From Escherichia hormaechei_A (GTDB lineage: Bacteria > Pseudomonadota > Gammaproteobacteria > Enterobacterales > Enterobacteriaceae), in NCBI GenBank assembly GCA_042434945.1, contig CP170191.1, positions 930,001 to 994,000 of the forward strand: 64,000 nt of DNA. Direction: 5' to 3'. Made by a program: the position numbers and the translations under genes. Numbering within the stretch: the first letter of the stretch is position 1; every line of letters begins with the position of its first letter. The notes below the pieces were generated by a model. That model saw nothing but the letters and a program-made list of their open reading frames with translations, had not been told where the DNA came from and searched no databases. Positions 45,916-54,951 of the stretch are shown here, one piece after another.

Positions 45916-47032
45916 ATGCCTCGATCCTCGCTGATTTTCCTTCCAGTCTTGTTATTCCCGCTTTCACTGCTTGCAGCACCTGAGACGGTTAAGGTCGACG
46001 TGCTACAGACAAAACTGGATCACCCCTGGTCGCTGGCGTTTTTGCCAGATAACAAGGGGCTGCTCATCACGCTCAAAGACGGGCAGCTTAAGCACTGGCA
46101 GGCAGGAAAAGGGCTCTCCGATCCGATTGTCGGCGTGCCGAAAGTGTGGGCGAGCGGCCAGGGCGGACTGCTGGACGTCGCGCTGGCCCCGGATTTTGCA
46201 CAGTCACGGCGGGTCTGGCTCAGCTTCGCCGAGGCAGGTAATGATGGCAAAGCGGGTACCGCCGTGGGCTACGGGCGGTTGAGCGATGACCTTTCGCGCA
46301 TTGAGGGCTTCCAGGTGGTGTTCCGACAGATGCCAAAACTGTCTACCGGCAACCATTTTGGCGGGCGGCTGGTATTCGACGGTAAAGGTTATCTTTTTAT
46401 TGCTCTGGGCGAAAACAATCAGCGCCCGACGGCGCAGGATCTGGATAAATTACAGGGCAAACTGGTGCGTCTGACCGACCAGGGCGAAATCCCGGATGAT
46501 AATCCTTTTATAAAGGAATCCGGTGCGCGCGCCGAGATCTGGTCTTATGGCATTCGTAATCCGCAAGGAATGGCGATGAATCCGTGGAGTAATGCACTGT
46601 GGCTGAATGAACATGGCCCGCGCGGTGGTGATGAAATTAATATCCCGCAAAAAGGCAAAAACTACGGCTGGCCGCTGGCAACCTGGGGAATCAACTATTC
46701 AGGCTTTAAGATACCGGAAGCGAAAGGGGAGATCGTCGCCGGGACCGAGCAACCTGTTTTTTACTGGAAAAGATTCGCCCGCTGTGAGCGGCATGGCCTT
46801 CTATAACAGCGATAAATTCCCCCAGTGGCAGCAAAAATTATTTATTGGCGCGCTGAAAGATAAAGATGTCATTGTGATGAGCGTCAACGGCGACAAAGTG
46901 ACAGAAGATGGCCGTATTTTAACGGACAGAGGGCAGCGAATTCGTGATGTTCGCACTGGACCCGACGGTTATTTATACGTTCTCACCGACGAGTCCAGTG
47001 GGGAATTACTTAAAGTTAGCCCACGCAATTAG
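45916..47032 (+). pseudogene. yliI: PQQ-type aldose sugar dehydrogenase YliI, one-base frameshift, mosaic
   Basis: YliI is a periplasmic six-bladed beta-propeller aldose dehydrogenase that uses PQQ. The ATG at 45916 (AAGGAG upstream) begins a signal peptide (LIFLPVLLFPLSLLAAPE). Conserved segments include STGNHFGGRLVFD, NPQGMAMNP and NEHGPRGGDEIN. An extra A in the run 46768-46771 shifts the frame after YWK. Removing it rejoins the two parts into about 371 residues, the family length. Up to about 46,330 the sequence is Enterobacter-like; after FRQMPKLSTGNHFG it is E. coli-like. As written it would lack the last blade. Confidence 0.9.
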
Positions 47033-47655
47033 CTAACGGGAATCATCACCACTTTGCGCACTGCGGGGCGTTCAGTGAGTTGCTGATACCAGCGTTGCAG
47101 ATTTGGACGCGGTGTCCAGGTCAGGCCAACGTTAAACAAATTGTAGATGAACGGTGCGATAGCGATATCGCCCACACCAAACTCGTCGCCAGAGAACCAT
47201 TTTACTTTTGCCAGTTCCGCATCGAGCAGGGCAAACAGGGCGTCGCACTCTTTGCAACTGGCATCAATGGCGGCCTGATCGCGCTCTTCCGGTGGTGTTC
47301 TGACTAATCCCATCAGGATCCCGCGATGAGCATTACTGAGCGTCTGGTTTGCCCAGTCCATCCATTTTTCCGCTTCCGCACGACGTGCCGGTGAGTCGAT
47401 CCACAGACGTTTTTGCCCGTACTGTGCCGCCAGATAGCGGACAATGGCGTTTGATTCCCAAAGAATGAGATCACTTTCGTCGTCACGCAACAACGGCACC
47501 AGCCCGTTAGGGTTCATCGCCAGAAAATCAGCATCGTGATTTATCCCAAACTCACGGCCCGCGAGAATTTGCTCATAAGGTAGTTCCAGTTCTTCGAGCG
47601 TCAGCAATACTTTTTTTACGTTGGTTGAATTATTCCGACCCCACAGCGTAATCAT
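47029..47655 (-). CDS. gstB: Glutathione S-transferase GstB (YliJ)
   Basis: GstB is a cytoplasmic glutathione transferase, active in E. coli on bromoacetate-type substrates. The product has 208 residues from the ATG at 47655 (AAGGGGTG upstream): an N-terminal thioredoxin fold ([44 protein letters not shown] in overlapping pieces) and a helical C-terminal domain. It equals the E. coli protein as I recall it. It is convergent with yliI and overlaps it by 4 bases. Confidence 0.95.
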
Positions 47656-47901
47656 ACTCACCCCTTTTCCGACAGGCAGCCACAGGCTGAACAGGACTCC
47701 GATGGTGAAGTAAAGTTAACTTTTAAGCAACAGCTGGCAAAAAAATGACACCAGAAGCAGCGAAGCGGCAGGATATTGCATAAACTTTAAAAACTTTACC
47801 AACTTACGGTTTCTTTAAGTTTGTGTGTGCGTTATTAATCACCGAACTTATCATACGGCGATATAACGTATTTTTTTTGAATGGATACTCGGGTGGCATT
47901 T

Positions 47902-49101
47902 ATGACGCAATACTCCTCTCTCCTTCGTGGTCTTGCAGCAGGTTCTGCATTTTTATTCCTTTTTGCCCCAACGGCATTCGCGGCGGAACAAACCGTTGAA
48001 GCGCCGAGCGTGGATGCGCGTGCATGGATTTTAATGGATTACGCCAGCGGTAAAGTGCTGGCAGAAGGCAACGCGGATGAGAAACTGGATCCCGCGAGCC
48101 TGACTAAAATCATGACCAGCTATGTGGTTGGGCAGGCGCTTAAGGCCGATAAGATTAAACTCACCGATATGGTGACGGTCGGTAAAGATGCCTGGGCGAC
48201 GGGAAATCCGGCACTGCGTGGTTCATCGGTAATGTTCCTCAAACCGGGCGATCAGGTTTCGGTGGCAGACTTGAACAAAGGTGTGATTATCCAGTCCGGT
48301 AATGACGCCTGTATTGCGCTGGCCGATTACGTTGCCGGGAGCCAGGAGTCATTCATTGGTTTGATGAATGGTTATGCCAAAAAACTGGGTCTGACCAACA
48401 CTACCTTCCAGACGGTGCACGGTCTGGATGCGCCGGGGCAGTTCAGTACCGCGCGCGATATGGCATTGCTGGGTAAAGCATTGATCCACGATGTGCCGGA
48501 AGAGTACGCCATTCATAAAGAGAAAGAGTTCACCTTCAACAAAATTCGTCAGCCTAACCGTAACCGTCTGCTGTGGAGCAGCAATCTGAATGTTGATGGC
48601 ATGAAGACAGGAACCACGGCAGGCGCGGGATATAATCTGGTTGCTTCGGCTACCCAGGGCGATATGCGTTTAATCTCCGTAGTGCTGGGGGCGAAAACTG
48701 ACCGTATCCGTTTTAATGAGTCTGAGAAATTATTGACCTGGGGTTTCCGCTTCTTTGAAACCGTGACGCCAATTAAACCTGATGCCACCTTTGTGACTCA
48801 GCGCGTCTGGTTTGGTGATAAGAGCGAAGTGAATCTCGGGGCAGGTGAAGCGGGCTCAGTGACCATACCGCGTGGGCAGCTGAAAAACCTGAAAGCGAGT
48901 TATACGTTAACGGAACCGCAGCTTACCGCACCGCTGAAAAAAGGTCAGGTTGTCGGGACCATTGATTTCCAGCTTAACGGTAAATCCATTGAGCAGCGTC
49001 CGCTGATCGTGATGGAAAATGTGGAAGAGGGCGGATTCTTTGGTCGGATGTGGGATTTCGTGATGAATGAAATTCCATCAGTGGTTCGGCAGCTGGTTTA
49101 G
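47902..49101 (+). CDS. dacC: D-Ala-D-Ala carboxypeptidase DacC (PBP6) with frameshifted C-terminus
   Basis: DacC trims D-Ala from pentapeptides of peptidoglycan in the periplasm. From the ATG at 47902 (a further in-frame ATG lies at 47881) it has 399 residues with a signal peptide (AAGSAFLFLFAPTAFAAE) and the penicillin-binding motifs SLTK, SGN and KTG. An extra A near 49066 changes the last residues: VMMKFHQWFGSWFS in E. coli becomes VMNEIPSVVRQLV here. The lost segment is the amphipathic helix that anchors the enzyme to the inner membrane. In the corrected frame the stop is TAG at 49103. All else is E. coli-like. This is likely a sequence error. Confidence 0.93.
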   Translation: MTQYSSLLRGLAAGSAFLFLFAPTAFAAEQTVEAPSVDARAWILMDYASGKVLAEGNADEKLDPASLTKIMTSYVVGQALKADKIKLTDMVTVGKDAWATGNPALRGSSVMFLKPGDQVSVADLNKGVIIQSGNDACIALADYVAGSQESFIGLMNGYAKKLGLTNTTFQTVHGLDAPGQFSTARDMALLGKALIHDVPEEYAIHKEKEFTFNKIRQPNRNRLLWSSNLNVDGMKTGTTAGAGYNLVASATQGDMRLISVVLGAKTDRIRFNESEKLLTWGFRFFETVTPIKPDATFVTQRVWFGDKSEVNLGAGEAGSVTIPRGQLKNLKASYTLTEPQLTAPLKKGQVVGTIDFQLNGKSIEQRPLIVMENVEEGGFFGRMWDFVMNEIPSVVRQLV

Positions 49102-49111
49102 CTAGGTTTTT

Positions 49112-49185
49112 GCCGGGTGGCGCTGCGCTTACCCGGCCTTCGTTTGAGCCGTTGTAGGCCGGGTAAGGCGAAGCCGCCACCCGGC
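49112..49185. repeat. Two inverted REP units between dacC and deoR
   Basis: A REP unit at 49112-49143 is followed by an inverted one at 49154-49185, separated by about 10 bases, in the gap between convergent dacC and deoR. The inner halves match those of the 35289-35409 cluster. Confidence 0.85.
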
Positions 49186-49191
49186 ACAACC

Positions 49192-49950
49192 TCAATACAT
49201 CAACTTCACCTGCTGCGCCTTTGCATACGACACCAGCTCGTCATCCGGGCGGCAATCACTGACGATGGCGTCAAAGCGCGACAGTTCCCCCATCCTTGCC
49301 GGACGAACCTTGCCAAATTTACTGTGATCAACCACCAGCACATGCTGCTGTGCGGCGTTGAGCGCCCACTGTTTCACCGGTAACTCTTCAAGATTAAAAC
49401 AGGTTGCCCCCTGTTTCACATTCACACCCGCCGCAGAGTAAAAGGCGATATCCGGACATACATTGCTCAGCGTGTCCTGAATATTCAGCGGTTTGAAGAT
49501 GGCGTTGCTGGCATGAAACTCGCCGCCGCACAAAATCACCCGGCACGCCGGTTTCTCCTGCAAGGCCAGGAAGGTGTTTAGCGAATAACAGACGGCGGTA
49601 AAGGGAACGGTGCTGTCGATGGCCTCGATGATCCACGGGGTTGTCGTACCGCAGTCAAAAAACAGCGTTTGATGCGGCTGCACCAGCGAGGCGGCGAGCC
49701 GCGCGGCTTTGCGCTTCTCTTCCACCAGGCGTGTTTTTTGATCGCTTAACAGATAATGGCTGGCGCTACGCGGCTCCAGAACAATATACCCGCCAAGCAG
49801 CACAACGGGGGCGCTGTCGCTGTTCAGATCGCGACGAATGGTCATTTCAGACACGCCAAGCAGGGTAGCGGCTTCCTTAAGATGCAGCTTATCGCTGCGC
49901 TTCAGCGCCTGAAGTAGCTGAGCAATGCGGTCATCGCGACGTGTTTCCAT
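49192..49950 (-). CDS. deoR: Deoxyribonucleoside regulator DeoR
   Basis: DeoR represses the deo and related nucleoside genes and responds to deoxyribose-5-phosphate. The 252-residue product has the N-terminal helix-turn-helix (KLHLKEAATLLGVSEMTIRRDL) that defines the family and a C-terminal sugar-phosphate-binding domain (FFDCGTTTPWIIEAID; VVDHSKFGKVRPARM). The sequence is Enterobacter-like with many differences from E. coli DeoR. Confidence 0.94.
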   Translation of the reverse strand: METRRDDRIAQLLQALKRSDKLHLKEAATLLGVSEMTIRRDLNSDSAPVVLLGGYIVLEPRSASHYLLSDQKTRLVEEKRKAARLAASLVQPHQTLFFDCGTTTPWIIEAIDSTVPFTAVCYSLNTFLALQEKPACRVILCGGEFHASNAIFKPLNIQDTLSNVCPDIAFYSAAGVNVKQGATCFNLEELPVKQWALNAAQQHVLVVDHSKFGKVRPARMGELSRFDAIVSDCRPDDELVSYAKAQQVKLMY

Positions 49951-49970
49951 AGATCCTCGGGCTAAAAAAG

Positions 49971-49995
49971 TGAGCCCCCGCAGGGCGGGGGCTCA
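49971..49995 (-). terminator. Intrinsic terminator after ybjG
   Basis: TGAGCCCCCGC (49971-49981) pairs with GCGGGGGCTCA (49985-49995) with a 3-base loop. On the minus strand it is followed by CTTTTTT, a good intrinsic terminator for the PAP2-ybjG unit. Confidence 0.9.
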
Positions 49996-50017
49996 AGTGT
50001 AACCTGACGGACCGGGG

Positions 50018-50626
50018 TTAGTCACGTATCCAGCCTTTGCGGATCGGAAGGGCAAACAGAACGCGATAGGCCTGTGATAATCCACGATAAAGCGCCGGAC
50101 CAAAGAGGCTCCACAGGATGGCTGCGCTGACGCAGCCCATCAGCCCCACCAGGAAACCGCCGACCATATCCAGCGGCCAGTGCACGCCCAGGTAGACGCG
50201 GGACCAGGCGATGGCGACCGCCACCCCCATCAGCACCATGCCAGACCACAGGCGATGCCAGAACAGGAAGGCCAGCGCAAAGGTGAAGATCACCGTGCCG
50301 TGATCGCTCGGGAACGAGTCATCCGGCGCATGGTGCAGGAAGTTGTAGCCGACGCGATCGACAAACGGACGATCGTGCGGAAAGGCGTGGCCCAGCACGT
50401 AGCTTGCCAGCACGCTCACGCCGATCGCCATCGCCATTTTGATCACCAGATGGCGCTGGGCGGTGACCTGTGTACGAGGTCCCCATAACCAGAGGATCAC
50501 CGCCATCGCCGGTACAATGCTGATCACATCTTTCGCAATGAAGGTGGCGAGATCGATCATCCATTCCGGTGATGCTGGCGTGGCGTTGAGCAGGTAAAAC
50601 AGTTCGTAGTTCAGATTTTCTAACAT
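50018..50626 (-). CDS. ybjG: Undecaprenyl-diphosphatase YbjG (BcrC type)
   Basis: YbjG dephosphorylates undecaprenyl diphosphate to recycle the lipid carrier for cell wall synthesis; overexpression gives bacitracin resistance. From the ATG at 50626 it has 202 residues, with several membrane helices and the PAP2 phosphatase motifs KDVISIVP (motif 1 is degenerate), FPSDHGT and SRVYLGVHWPLD. It is Enterobacter-like, with a short insertion (GPRTQVTAQ) relative to E. coli. An upstream gene on the same strand ends 8 bases before its start, so the two form an operon. Confidence 0.92.
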   Translation of the reverse strand: MLENLNYELFYLLNATPASPEWMIDLATFIAKDVISIVPAMAVILWLWGPRTQVTAQRHLVIKMAMAIGVSVLASYVLGHAFPHDRPFVDRVGYNFLHHAPDDSFPSDHGTVIFTFALAFLFWHRLWSGMVLMGVAVAIAWSRVYLGVHWPLDMVGGFLVGLMGCVSAAILWSLFGPALYRGLSQAYRVLFALPIRKGWIRD

Positions 50627-50633
50627 AATCTCG

Positions 50634-51362
50634 TTACTCTTTAGCAAACCAGGTGGAAACCAGCCCGTAAACCAGCACCTGGGAAAACCAGACCCACCAC
50701 CCGGCCCACAGGTTGTGAGAGAAAAAATGCGCGCCGCGCATGACCTGGCCGAATCCCATCAGCAGCCCCATAACAACGCCTAACGCGACAAAGGACCATG
50801 CCAGGCGCGGACGTTCACGCCAGAAGGCAAAAAACAACCCCATCACCATAAACCCGCTTGAGGCGTGGCCGCCGGGAAAGCAGCGTCCCGGTCCGCTGTC
50901 TGCCGGAACGGCGCTGAACAGGGGATACGAGACGGCTTTGCCGCCATACTCCACCAGATCCCACGGACAGCTGTGGTGGCTTATGCTTTTCAGCACCCCA
51001 ACTACCAGCGCCCCCAGCCCCATCAGAAGCGCGGCCGTCACCAGCCGGGCATTGCGTTTGTAAGCGCCGTAAATCAGCGATGCGGCAGCCAGCGCAATGG
51101 TCACATATTTCGCCAGCCGATGGTTCAGCAGATCCAGCAGCGGGTTTTGCTGTAGCGGGAAATGGTGCGTCGCCGCGTCATACCAGAAGCCGGTTATCCA
51201 TCGGTCAAGCGATTCATCGCGCGAAAGCCAGGTAAAAAGCAGCGCAAGGACGATCAGCCCGAAAAGCTGATAACCATAAAAGCGGGCAGAAAAACGGTAA
51301 AGGCTTTTTGTCTTATTTGTCGGTAACTTAGATAATTCTGAAGGGCTGACGGCGTGTGTCAT
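50634..51362 (-). CDS. PAP2-family membrane phosphatase
   Basis: The product has about 242 residues from the ATG at 51362 (a TTG at 51374 would add four). It has around six hydrophobic segments and the PAP2 motifs KSISHHSCPWDL (motif 1), CFPGGHASSGF (motif 2) and RGAHFFSHNLWAGW (motif 3, with catalytic His). PAP2 enzymes act on lipid phosphates or diphosphates; the LpxE-like 'PGGHAS' form suggests a lipid A or phospholipid-type substrate (inference). E. coli K-12 has no gene at this place. It lies just upstream of ybjG and probably in one transcript. Confidence 0.82.
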   Translation of the reverse strand: MTHAVSPSELSKLPTNKTKSLYRFSARFYGYQLFGLIVLALLFTWLSRDESLDRWITGFWYDAATHHFPLQQNPLLDLLNHRLAKYVTIALAAASLIYGAYKRNARLVTAALLMGLGALVVGVLKSISHHSCPWDLVEYGGKAVSYPLFSAVPADSGPGRCFPGGHASSGFMVMGLFFAFWRERPRLAWSFVALGVVMGLLMGFGQVMRGAHFFSHNLWAGWWVWFSQVLVYGLVSTWFAKE

Positions 51363-51529
51363 AGTTTCGGTCAATAACGTGAAATAGCACTATCATAGGG
51401 AGGGCAACTTAAGGAAACCTTAAACAACAACGATAAGTGCCTTATTTCTGTGTTTTCACGTGATTATGCTATCTCAGACAGCGGCAATTCATTACACTCA
51501 TCGCGATTTTTTCATACTAAAGAGATTGC

Positions 51530-52762
51530 ATGATAAACCGTTCTTCTTCCGGTAATCGTCTGGGACGTCAGGCGTTACTTTTCCCTCTCTGTCTGGTGCT
51601 TTACGAATTTTCAACCTATATCGGCAACGATATGATTCAACCCGGTATGTTGGCCGTGGTGGAACAATATCAGGCGGGCATTGATTGGGTTCCTACTTCA
51701 ATGACCGCATATCTGGCGGGCGGGATGTTTTTACAATGGCTCCTGGGGCCGCTGTCGGATCGTATTGGTCGCCGTCCGGTGATGCTGGCGGGGGTGGTGT
51801 GGTTTATCATCACCTGTCTGGCAATATTGCTGGCGCAAAACATTGAACAATTCACCCTGTTGCGCTTCTTGCAGGGCATAAGCCTCTGTTTCATTGGCGC
51901 TGTGGGATACGCCGCAATTCAGGAATCCTTCGAAGAGGCGGTTTGTATCAAGATCACCGCGCTGATGGCGAACGTGGCGCTGATTGCTCCGCTACTTGGT
52001 CCGCTGGTGGGCGCGGCGTGGATCCATGTGCTGCCCTGGGAGGGGATGTTTGTTTTGTTTGCCGCATTGGCAGCGATCTCCTTTTTCGGTCTGCAACGAG
52101 CCATGCCTGAAACTGCCACGCGTATAGGCGAGAAACTGTCACTGAAAGAACTCGGTCGTGACTATAAGCTGGTGCTGAAGAACGGCCGCTTTGTGGCGGG
52201 GGCGCTGGCGCTGGGATTCGTTAGCCTGCCATTGCTGGCGTGGATCGCCCAGTCGCCGATTATCATCATTACCGGCGAGCAGTTGAGCAGCTATGAATAT
52301 GGCTTGCTGCAAGTGCCTATTTTCGGGGCGTTAATTGCGGGTAACTTGCTGTTAGCGCGTTTGACCTCGCGCCGCACCGTACGTTCGCTGATAATTATGG
52401 GCGGCTGGCCGATTATGATTGGTCTGTTGGTCGCTGCTGCGGCAACGGTTATCTCATCGCACGCGTATTTATGGATGACTGCCGGGTTAAGTATTTATGC
52501 TTTCGGTATTGGTCTGGCGAATGCGGGACTGGTGCGATTAACCCTGTTTGCCAGCGATATGAGTAAAGGTACGGTTTCTGCGGCGATGGGAATGCTGCAA
52601 ATGCTGATCTTTACCGTTGGTATTGAAATCAGCAAACATGCCTATGCTTTCGGCGGTAACGGACTGTTCAGCCTGTTTAACCTCGCCAACGGCGTGCTGT
52701 GGATTGCCCTGATGGTGGTATTCCTGAAAGACAAACGCGTCGGAAACGCCCTGCAACCGTAA
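51530..52762 (+). CDS. mdfA: Multidrug efflux pump MdfA (Cmr), internally mosaic
   Basis: MdfA is a 12-helix MFS drug/H+ antiporter for chloramphenicol, quaternary ammonium compounds and others; it also aids alkaline-pH tolerance. The 410-residue product keeps Glu26 and Asp34 in helix 1 (VLYEFSTYIGNDM), both functionally important, and the motif LSDRIGRRPVM. Residues about 10-372 are E. coli-like as I recall it. The N-terminus (MINRSSSGN) and C-terminus (HAYAFGGNGLFSLFNLANGV onward) are Enterobacter-like, so the gene switches twice (about 51,560 and 52,640). The frame is intact. It is monocistronic. Confidence 0.95.
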   Translation: MINRSSSGNRLGRQALLFPLCLVLYEFSTYIGNDMIQPGMLAVVEQYQAGIDWVPTSMTAYLAGGMFLQWLLGPLSDRIGRRPVMLAGVVWFIITCLAILLAQNIEQFTLLRFLQGISLCFIGAVGYAAIQESFEEAVCIKITALMANVALIAPLLGPLVGAAWIHVLPWEGMFVLFAALAAISFFGLQRAMPETATRIGEKLSLKELGRDYKLVLKNGRFVAGALALGFVSLPLLAWIAQSPIIIITGEQLSSYEYGLLQVPIFGALIAGNLLLARLTSRRTVRSLIIMGGWPIMIGLLVAAAATVISSHAYLWMTAGLSIYAFGIGLANAGLVRLTLFASDMSKGTVSAAMGMLQMLIFTVGIEISKHAYAFGGNGLFSLFNLANGVLWIALMVVFLKDKRVGNALQP

Positions 52763-52770
52763 TTCTTATT

Positions 52771-52837
52771 CCCTCTCCCCCGTGGGTGAGCTCGGGACAG
52801 TCCCCTCTCCCTGTGGGAGAGGGTTAGGGTGAGGGCA
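52771..52837. repeat. CCCTCTCCC-type dispersed repeats after mdfA
   Basis: A degenerate copy (52771-52790) is followed by a full copy at 52802-52837 that equals 23691-23726 base for base over 36 bases. The full copy has a 9-bp stem. It lies between convergent mdfA and ybjI. Confidence 0.8.
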
Positions 52838-52852
52838 CCAGAGCGCACGGAA

Positions 52853-53665
52853 TCAATTAAACGGCGCCTCCCCGTCCAGCACCCTATCAATTACGTCCAG
52901 CACCCCTTCGTCATTATTGTTCGGTGCTTCATAGCGGGCCACCGCCTTAATGTGCGGTCTGGCATTGGCCATCGCGAAGCCAAACCCAGCCTGGCGCAAC
53001 ATCTCCACGTCGTTACCGCTGTCGCCAAAGGCCACCACTTCACTGTCCTCAATGCCCCAGCGCGCTTGCAGGATCCGCAGGCCGTTAGCTTTGTGTACGC
53101 CGGGGATAATCAGGTCGATACTACCGTGTCCCGTGGTCACCGGCACCATGATGTCGCCAAGCTTCTCATGCAGCAGCGCCTGAATGCGCGGAATTTCGTC
53201 GTCAGAGACGTTTAGCCCGAATTTGAAGAAAATATCGTTGAGGTTGTCAAAGCTGCTGACGCTTTCAAGGCGGTGATAGTATTTCGCAGCAATCTCTTTG
53301 AAGAGGTCGTTATACGTTTTCAGCGTGTAGGCGCTGTTTTTTCCGCAGGCAATTATCTCAATGCCGGGCACGTCGTTTAACAGGGTGGCGACGGTCAGAA
53401 AATGCTCTTTCGACAGTTCGCCGTTAAACACGTCTTCGCCCGCATCCACCACCCAGCCGCCGTTTTCGGCGACGAAGGCAATTTCATGGGCGATCTCCGG
53501 GAAAAATGAGATCAGCTGGTAGTACTGGTTTCCGCTGGCGACCACAAAACGGATGCCTTGCGCTTTCATGCGCGCGTACTGCGCCAGAAAACGCGCGCGG
53601 TTATAGGTTTTCGCATCGCTCAGGAAGGAGCCATCCATGTCGACTGCAATCAGTTTAACGCTCAT
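52853..53665 (-). CDS. ybjI: HAD phosphatase YbjI (FMN/sugar phosphatase)
   Basis: YbjI is a Cof-type HAD phosphatase, in E. coli active on FMN and some sugar phosphates. From the ATG at 53665 (GAAGGGAT inside the preceding gene) it has 270 residues with motif I VDMDGSFLSD, SGN, and GDSGNDVEML. It is a paralogue of YbiV in this window. It overlaps the ybjJ 3' end by 11 bases and is translationally coupled. It is Enterobacter-like. Confidence 0.94.
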   Translation of the reverse strand: MSVKLIAVDMDGSFLSDAKTYNRARFLAQYARMKAQGIRFVVASGNQYYQLISFFPEIAHEIAFVAENGGWVVDAGEDVFNGELSKEHFLTVATLLNDVPGIEIIACGKNSAYTLKTYNDLFKEIAAKYYHRLESVSSFDNLNDIFFKFGLNVSDDEIPRIQALLHEKLGDIMVPVTTGHGSIDLIIPGVHKANGLRILQARWGIEDSEVVAFGDSGNDVEMLRQAGFGFAMANARPHIKAVARYEAPNNNDEGVLDVIDRVLDGEAPFN

Positions 53666-54869
53666 ATCCCTTCTCCATTGACGTTGTTTCTGCTTCCGGT
53701 TTTGCCACCGCTCGCGCCACCAGGGCGGCAATAATGACTAACCCTAATACCACCAGCATCGCGCTGCGTAACCCGTAGTGCTCACCGAGGAATCCAAGCA
53801 GCGGCGGCCCCACCAGGAAAGCGAGGTAGCCCGTGGTCGCTACGACGCTCACGCGCGTCGGCGCGTCGGGGCCGGTATCGCTGGCAGCGGAAATGGTCAG
53901 CGGGAAGCCAAGGGAGGCGCCCAGTCCCCACAAGATCACCGACACGCCGGCAATCCAGTCCACATCCACAAAGATAATCATCGCGATGCCCAGCCCACCC
54001 AGCAGGGCGCTGGCACGGACGACAGCCACGCGGCTGTAACGGTCGATAAACCAGCCCCCGGTAAAGCGTCCGACGGTCATGCCGAGCGTAAACCCGGCGT
54101 AAATCAGCGAGCCGGAGGTGGGGCTGAATCCGTGCCCGTCCACCATCAGCAACGGTAGCCAGTCGTTGGCGGAGCCTTCAGCAAACGCCATCGCCAGTAC
54201 CACCACACCAATCAGCATCAGCTGGAAATCGCGATAGAAGGGCAACCCTTTTGCCGCAGACTTCTGTTCGTCCGAGGCATTTTGTCCTGTGCCTGCGGGA
54301 ATAGCCCTGATGCCGGTGAGGATCGGGATAATGCAGACCAGCGCCGCGAGTAAAATGTGCACATTGGCCGCAATGCCCAGCGCCGTCAGCGCCATCCCTA
54401 CGCCCGCGCCCGCCAGCGTGCCGAGGCTGTAAAAGCCATGCATCATCGGCAGCACCGTTTTGTTCATCGCCTGTTCAACGGAGGCCCCCTCCACGTTAAT
54501 GGCCACTTCCGCCGCACCAAAGCTGCCGCCAAATACCATCAGGCCAAGGGCAAACATCAGCGGCGAGGCGAACCACAGCGCCACGCTCAGACCGAGCATA
54601 CCTACCACTGCGCAGCACATGGTGGTGCGGATCACCGCGCGCGTGCCAAAGCGTTTCACCAGCCAGGCCGAGCAGAGGATGCCGCTCATCGAGCCAATCG
54701 ACAGGCCAAACAGCACGATCCCCATCTCCGCCGTCGAAACGGATAGCGTATCGCGGATTGCCGGGGTGCGCGTTGCCCAGGAAGCCATCAGCAGCCCGGG
54801 GATGAAGAAGAACATAAATAGCGCCCACATGCGCAGATGCAGGGCTTTGCGAGGAGAAGTTAGCGTCAT
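53655..54869 (-). CDS. ybjJ: MFS transporter YbjJ
   Basis: YbjJ is a 12-helix major facilitator transporter of unknown substrate. From the ATG at 54869 (MTLTSPRKALHLRMWALF) it has 404 residues, close to E. coli at 402. A longer open frame to 55016 runs across the operator and the divergent ybjK start and is not credible. Conserved segments are PGLLMASWATRTPAIRD and DRYSRVAVVRASAL. It forms an operon with ybjI and is divergent from ybjK. Confidence 0.92.
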   Translation of the reverse strand: MTLTSPRKALHLRMWALFMFFFIPGLLMASWATRTPAIRDTLSVSTAEMGIVLFGLSIGSMSGILCSAWLVKRFGTRAVIRTTMCCAVVGMLGLSVALWFASPLMFALGLMVFGGSFGAAEVAINVEGASVEQAMNKTVLPMMHGFYSLGTLAGAGVGMALTALGIAANVHILLAALVCIIPILTGIRAIPAGTGQNASDEQKSAAKGLPFYRDFQLMLIGVVVLAMAFAEGSANDWLPLLMVDGHGFSPTSGSLIYAGFTLGMTVGRFTGGWFIDRYSRVAVVRASALLGGLGIAMIIFVDVDWIAGVSVILWGLGASLGFPLTISAASDTGPDAPTRVSVVATTGYLAFLVGPPLLGFLGEHYGLRSAMLVVLGLVIIAALVARAVAKPEAETTSMEKGYER

Positions 54870-54918
54870 TGGGATCAGCACCAGAAGTACAACAATAGCG
54901 ACAACACTAGCAACTTTG

Positions 54919-54932
54919 TGTACATTTGTACA
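54919..54932. promoter_or_regulatory. Palindromic operator between ybjJ and ybjK
   Basis: TGTACATTTGTACA consists of two TGTACA palindromes 2 bases apart. It lies 50 bases from the ybjJ start and 19 from the ybjK start, where a TetR-type repressor would control both. The likely binder is the divergent ybjK product. Confidence 0.65.
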
Positions 54933-54951
54933 TAAACCGGATGAGGATTTT

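Noticed and set aside
54460..54951. N-terminal extension of rcdA by 164 codons
   Set aside because: It overlaps ybjJ on the other strand and the operator; the ATG at 54952 has a good ribosome-binding site and fits the family.
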